A stretch of DNA of 64,000 nt from Geobacter sp. OR-1 (GTDB lineage: Bacteria; Desulfobacterota; Desulfuromonadia; Geobacterales; DSM-12255), in NCBI RefSeq assembly GCF_000813145.1, contig NZ_BAZF01000015.1, positions 47,371-111,370 on the forward strand, in the 5' to 3' direction. Under the pieces are notes generated by a model, which was not told where the DNA came from, searched no databases, and was given only the letters and a program-made list of their open reading frames with translations. The position numbers and the translations under genes are program-made. Of this stretch, positions 62,202 to 64,000 are shown one piece after another; the first letter of the stretch is position 1; each line of letters begins with the position of its first letter.

Positions 62202-62276
62202 ATGATTGATTTTCTGGGCATCTACCCCGCTTGTTCGGCGAGCGGGGTAGAATCATGTCACATCCGCCGAATGTAA
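62202..62276 (+). CDS. Predicted 24-residue leader peptide
   Basis: ATG at 62202 with GGAGG eight bases upstream, the best ribosome site in the area. It reads MIDFLGIYPACSASGVESCH and ends IRRM at TAA 62274. The frame overlaps the start of the next gene by 22 bases and runs through the 10-bp hairpin. Translation through the hairpin could open the start of the following gene, so a coupling or attenuation role is an inference from layout. Confidence 0.4.
   Translation: MIDFLGIYPACSASGVESCHIRRM
62222..62250 (+). promoter_or_regulatory. Perfect 10-bp hairpin before the 62255 start codon
   Basis: CTACCCCGCT and AGCGGGGTAG pair perfectly around a nine-base loop and end four bases before the ATG at 62255. 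There is no T-run, so it is not a terminator. It would bury the ribosome site of the downstream gene unless the leader peptide is translated. Confidence 0.5.
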
Positions 62277-62482
62277 AGAAACAGAAATTCCCCGAAGAAG
62301 AAGTAATAATACAATTTGAAGAACTGGACTTTGTCGAACGCTCCGTATTGACTGCAGAAATCTCTTTGATTGAGGTATACTTTCAAGACATTTTGCAAGA
62401 GCTATTGATTGACAAGAGGGAGAAAACTGATGAGAGCAGCGCTGTACGCAAGGGTGAGCACCGGACGTCAGGCAGATTTTAA
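62255..62482 (+). CDS. Small acidic protein overlapping the recombinase start
   Basis: 75 residues starting MSHPPNVKKQKFPEEEVIIQ. The middle is acidic and amphipathic (FEELDFVERSVLTAEISLIE), and the last residues are basic. It overlaps the recombinase start by 53 bases. Family unknown. Small genes in this position can act as directionality factors or regulators for serine integrases, but nothing in the sequence proves it. The ribosome site is weak and hairpin-covered. Confidence 0.5.
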   Translation: MSHPPNVKKQKFPEEEVIIQFEELDFVERSVLTAEISLIEVYFQDILQELLIDKREKTDESSAVRKGEHRTSGRF

Positions 62483-64000
62483 CCTCTCTTTGCCCGACCA
62501 GATTGAGAGTATGCTGAACTGGTGCACTAAGAACAACTATGAAATTGTGCAACAGTATTGCGATGAGGGGTTGACCGGCACAGACGACCGCCGCCCCGCA
62601 TTTCAGCGCATGATGGCCGATGCTTGCAATTCCAGCAAGCATCGGCCCTTTGATATCATTGTCGTGCATAGCTTTTCCCGGTTTTTCCGTGACGAGGTTG
62701 AATTCACGCTTTATGAGCGTAGATTGACTAAGCACGGGATTGCACTTGCATCTATCAGCCAGGAAGGAATCAACAACCAAGAAAACGAATTCTTGCGCCG
62801 AATGCTAGCAATGGTTGACGAACAGAACAGCCGGGAGAATGCGAAGCACACATTGCGGTGTATGATTCGTAACGCTGAAAGGGGTTTCTTCAATGGCTCC
62901 ACTGTCCCGTTTGGCTATCGGATACAGGAAACAGATGAACCGGCACGAACGGGACATAAGAAACTGTTAGTGCTTGACCCGCTTGAAGTGCCGGTTGTTG
63001 AGCGGATTTTCAAGCTTTACATTGAGCGTAACATGGGGGTGAAAGATATTGCGTCATTGCTGAATAAAGAGGGAATTACCCGGCGTGGCTCGTTGTGGAG
63101 TACTACAACCGTGTATCAGATTCTGACCAATACCGTTTATAAAGGTGAAAAGCTGTTCAATCAAAAAACATGGAAAACCGGTGAAAAGAAGGATGTTGCT
63201 GAAATCATCCGCATTCCGGTTGAGCCTATAGTCTCACCGGAAGTTTTTGAACTGGTCAAGGAGAAGAGAATCCAGCGAAGCCCGAAAATGAACCACCCGC
63301 GGCGCTTGACGTCGCCGAAACTGCTAACCGGCTTGTTGCGTTGCGGGGAGTGTGGCGCAGCCATGACCGCAGCAACCGGCAAGAGCAATACATATTTCTA
63401 TTATCGCTGTAATACCAGAACACGGAAGCACCTTGACCTCTGTTCGTCAAAGATGGTTCCGATGGGCAAGCTTGAAATGTCGGTGCTGTCGGCATTGGCA
63501 GACAAGGTTTTTATTCCCGAACGTGTCGGGATGATACTTAAGGAGCTTAAACAGAAGATGCGGGGTGACAACCCTCAGAGCATCACCGAACTGAACAAGC
63601 AGCTTGAAGCAGTGCATTTCAAGTTGAAGAACCTGTATCATTCGATTGAGAACGGCATCCAGATTGACGCTATCCTGAAACAGCGGCTTGATGAACTGAA
63701 GAAGCAGGAAACGGAAATCAGCCGCAAGATAGAAGGGTATAGCAGCACAACACAGGCTATGGTTGACAGCATCGACATGGAAGAGGTCAAGGTGTTTGCC
63801 GGTCTGTTGCGGGAAAAGCTCTTGAACAGGGATACGCCATTTTCAAAGGAGTATCTGCACTTGCTGGTTAGGGGAATTGAACTGAAAGGGAATCAGGCGA
63901 CGGTACGCGGTAGCTATGTATCATTGGCCGGAGCCATCAAATACACGGCACAAAAAAAGAATCTGAGCACCTCGCAAGAAGTACTCAGATTCAATGGTGA
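62430..64000 (+). CDS. Large serine recombinase (partial, runs off right edge)
   Basis: 523 codons are visible from the ATG at 62430. The resolvase domain opens MRAALYARVSTGRQ with the nucleophile Ser10 and continues through VVHSFSRFFRD. A recombinase domain follows (PFGYRIQE, then YIERNMGVKDIASLLNKEGI and TVYQILTNTVYKGEKLFNQK), then a zinc ribbon (LLRCGECGAAMTAATGKSN, with later cysteines near CNTR and CSSK) and a coiled coil. This is the architecture of phage and element integrases that join attP and attB without host DNA homology. The frame is still open at the window edge, close to the family's usual length. It marks the AT-rich region to its left as part of an integrative element. Confidence 0.9.
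   Translation, partial: MRAALYARVSTGRQADFNLSLPDQIESMLNWCTKNNYEIVQQYCDEGLTGTDDRRPAFQRMMADACNSSKHRPFDIIVVHSFSRFFRDEVEFTLYERRLTKHGIALASISQEGINNQENEFLRRMLAMVDEQNSRENAKHTLRCMIRNAERGFFNGSTVPFGYRIQETDEPARTGHKKLLVLDPLEVPVVERIFKLYIERNMGVKDIASLLNKEGITRRGSLWSTTTVYQILTNTVYKGEKLFNQKTWKTGEKKDVAEIIRIPVEPIVSPEVFELVKEKRIQRSPKMNHPRRLTSPKLLTGLLRCGECGAAMTAATGKSNTYFYYRCNTRTRKHLDLCSSKMVPMGKLEMSVLSALADKVFIPERVGMILKELKQKMRGDNPQSITELNKQLEAVHFKLKNLYHSIENGIQIDAILKQRLDELKKQETEISRKIEGYSSTTQAMVDSIDMEEVKVFAGLLREKLLNRDTPFSKEYLHLLVRGIELKGNQATVRGSYVSLAGAIKYTAQKKNLSTSQEVLRFNG

Overview
The window looks like a chromosomal segment of a Geobacter-type bacterium (Geobacterales, Desulfuromonadota). The clues are a giant c-type cytochrome that mixes CxxCH with CxxxxCH haem motifs, the Geobacter-type long class II aldolase, a DUF6178-like protein, GEMM riboswitches and a GC-rich core. 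This placement is inferred from gene content, not from a marker gene.

Layout. (1) About 1-10.7 kb, minus strand: a surface polysaccharide operon. It runs from a predicted promoter near 10.87 kb through a secreted GH84-like hydrolase, a Wzy-like polymerase, a methyltransferase, three GT4 glycosyltransferases, a Wzx flippase, an unusual P-loop kinase/nucleotidyltransferase pair and a PssD/PssE glycosyltransferase pair that runs off the left edge. (2) 11.2-29.7 kb, plus strand: a two-gene unit encoding a 36-haem secreted cytochrome and a ~4,500-residue exported protein of beta-propeller, about 20 fibronectin III and 7 Ig-like repeats. (3) 30-40.4 kb, minus strand: cydDC, an AI-2E-type permease, fructose-bisphosphate aldolase, an EamA permease, tRNA-Leu, a tiny membrane protein, rmuC, a DUF6178-like gene and a cysteine-cluster protein. 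(4) 40.9-49.5 kb, mostly plus: a small zinc ribbon, rph, rdgB, a tRNA Pro-Arg-His cluster, a diguanylate cyclase, an acpH-like gene on the minus strand, and a KimA-like potassium transporter with KdpD/KdpE-like regulators. (5) 49.5-52.8 kb, minus: two L,D-transpeptidases flank an Lpp-type lipoprotein. The LysM L,D-transpeptidase lies behind two near-identical tandem GEMM-I (cyclic dinucleotide) riboswitches, each with its own overlapping terminator. (6) 53-57 kb, plus: a secreted subtilisin-like protease broken by two frameshifts. (7) 57.3-64 kb: an AT-richer mobile island with three unrecognised exported or membrane proteins, an unrecognised basic protein, about 1 kb of dense hairpins that looks like a large non-coding RNA on the minus strand, and a large serine recombinase running off the right edge.

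Themes. Cell-surface biology dominates: polysaccharide, extracellular electron transfer, adhesin-like proteins and outer-membrane tethering. Cyclic dinucleotide control is visible as a diguanylate cyclase at 43-44 kb and tandem GEMM sensors at 52.5 kb. Four reading-frame breaks between 41 and 56 kb are all one-base gains in G or C homopolymers. They look more like sequence errors than biology and should be checked before these genes are called dead.
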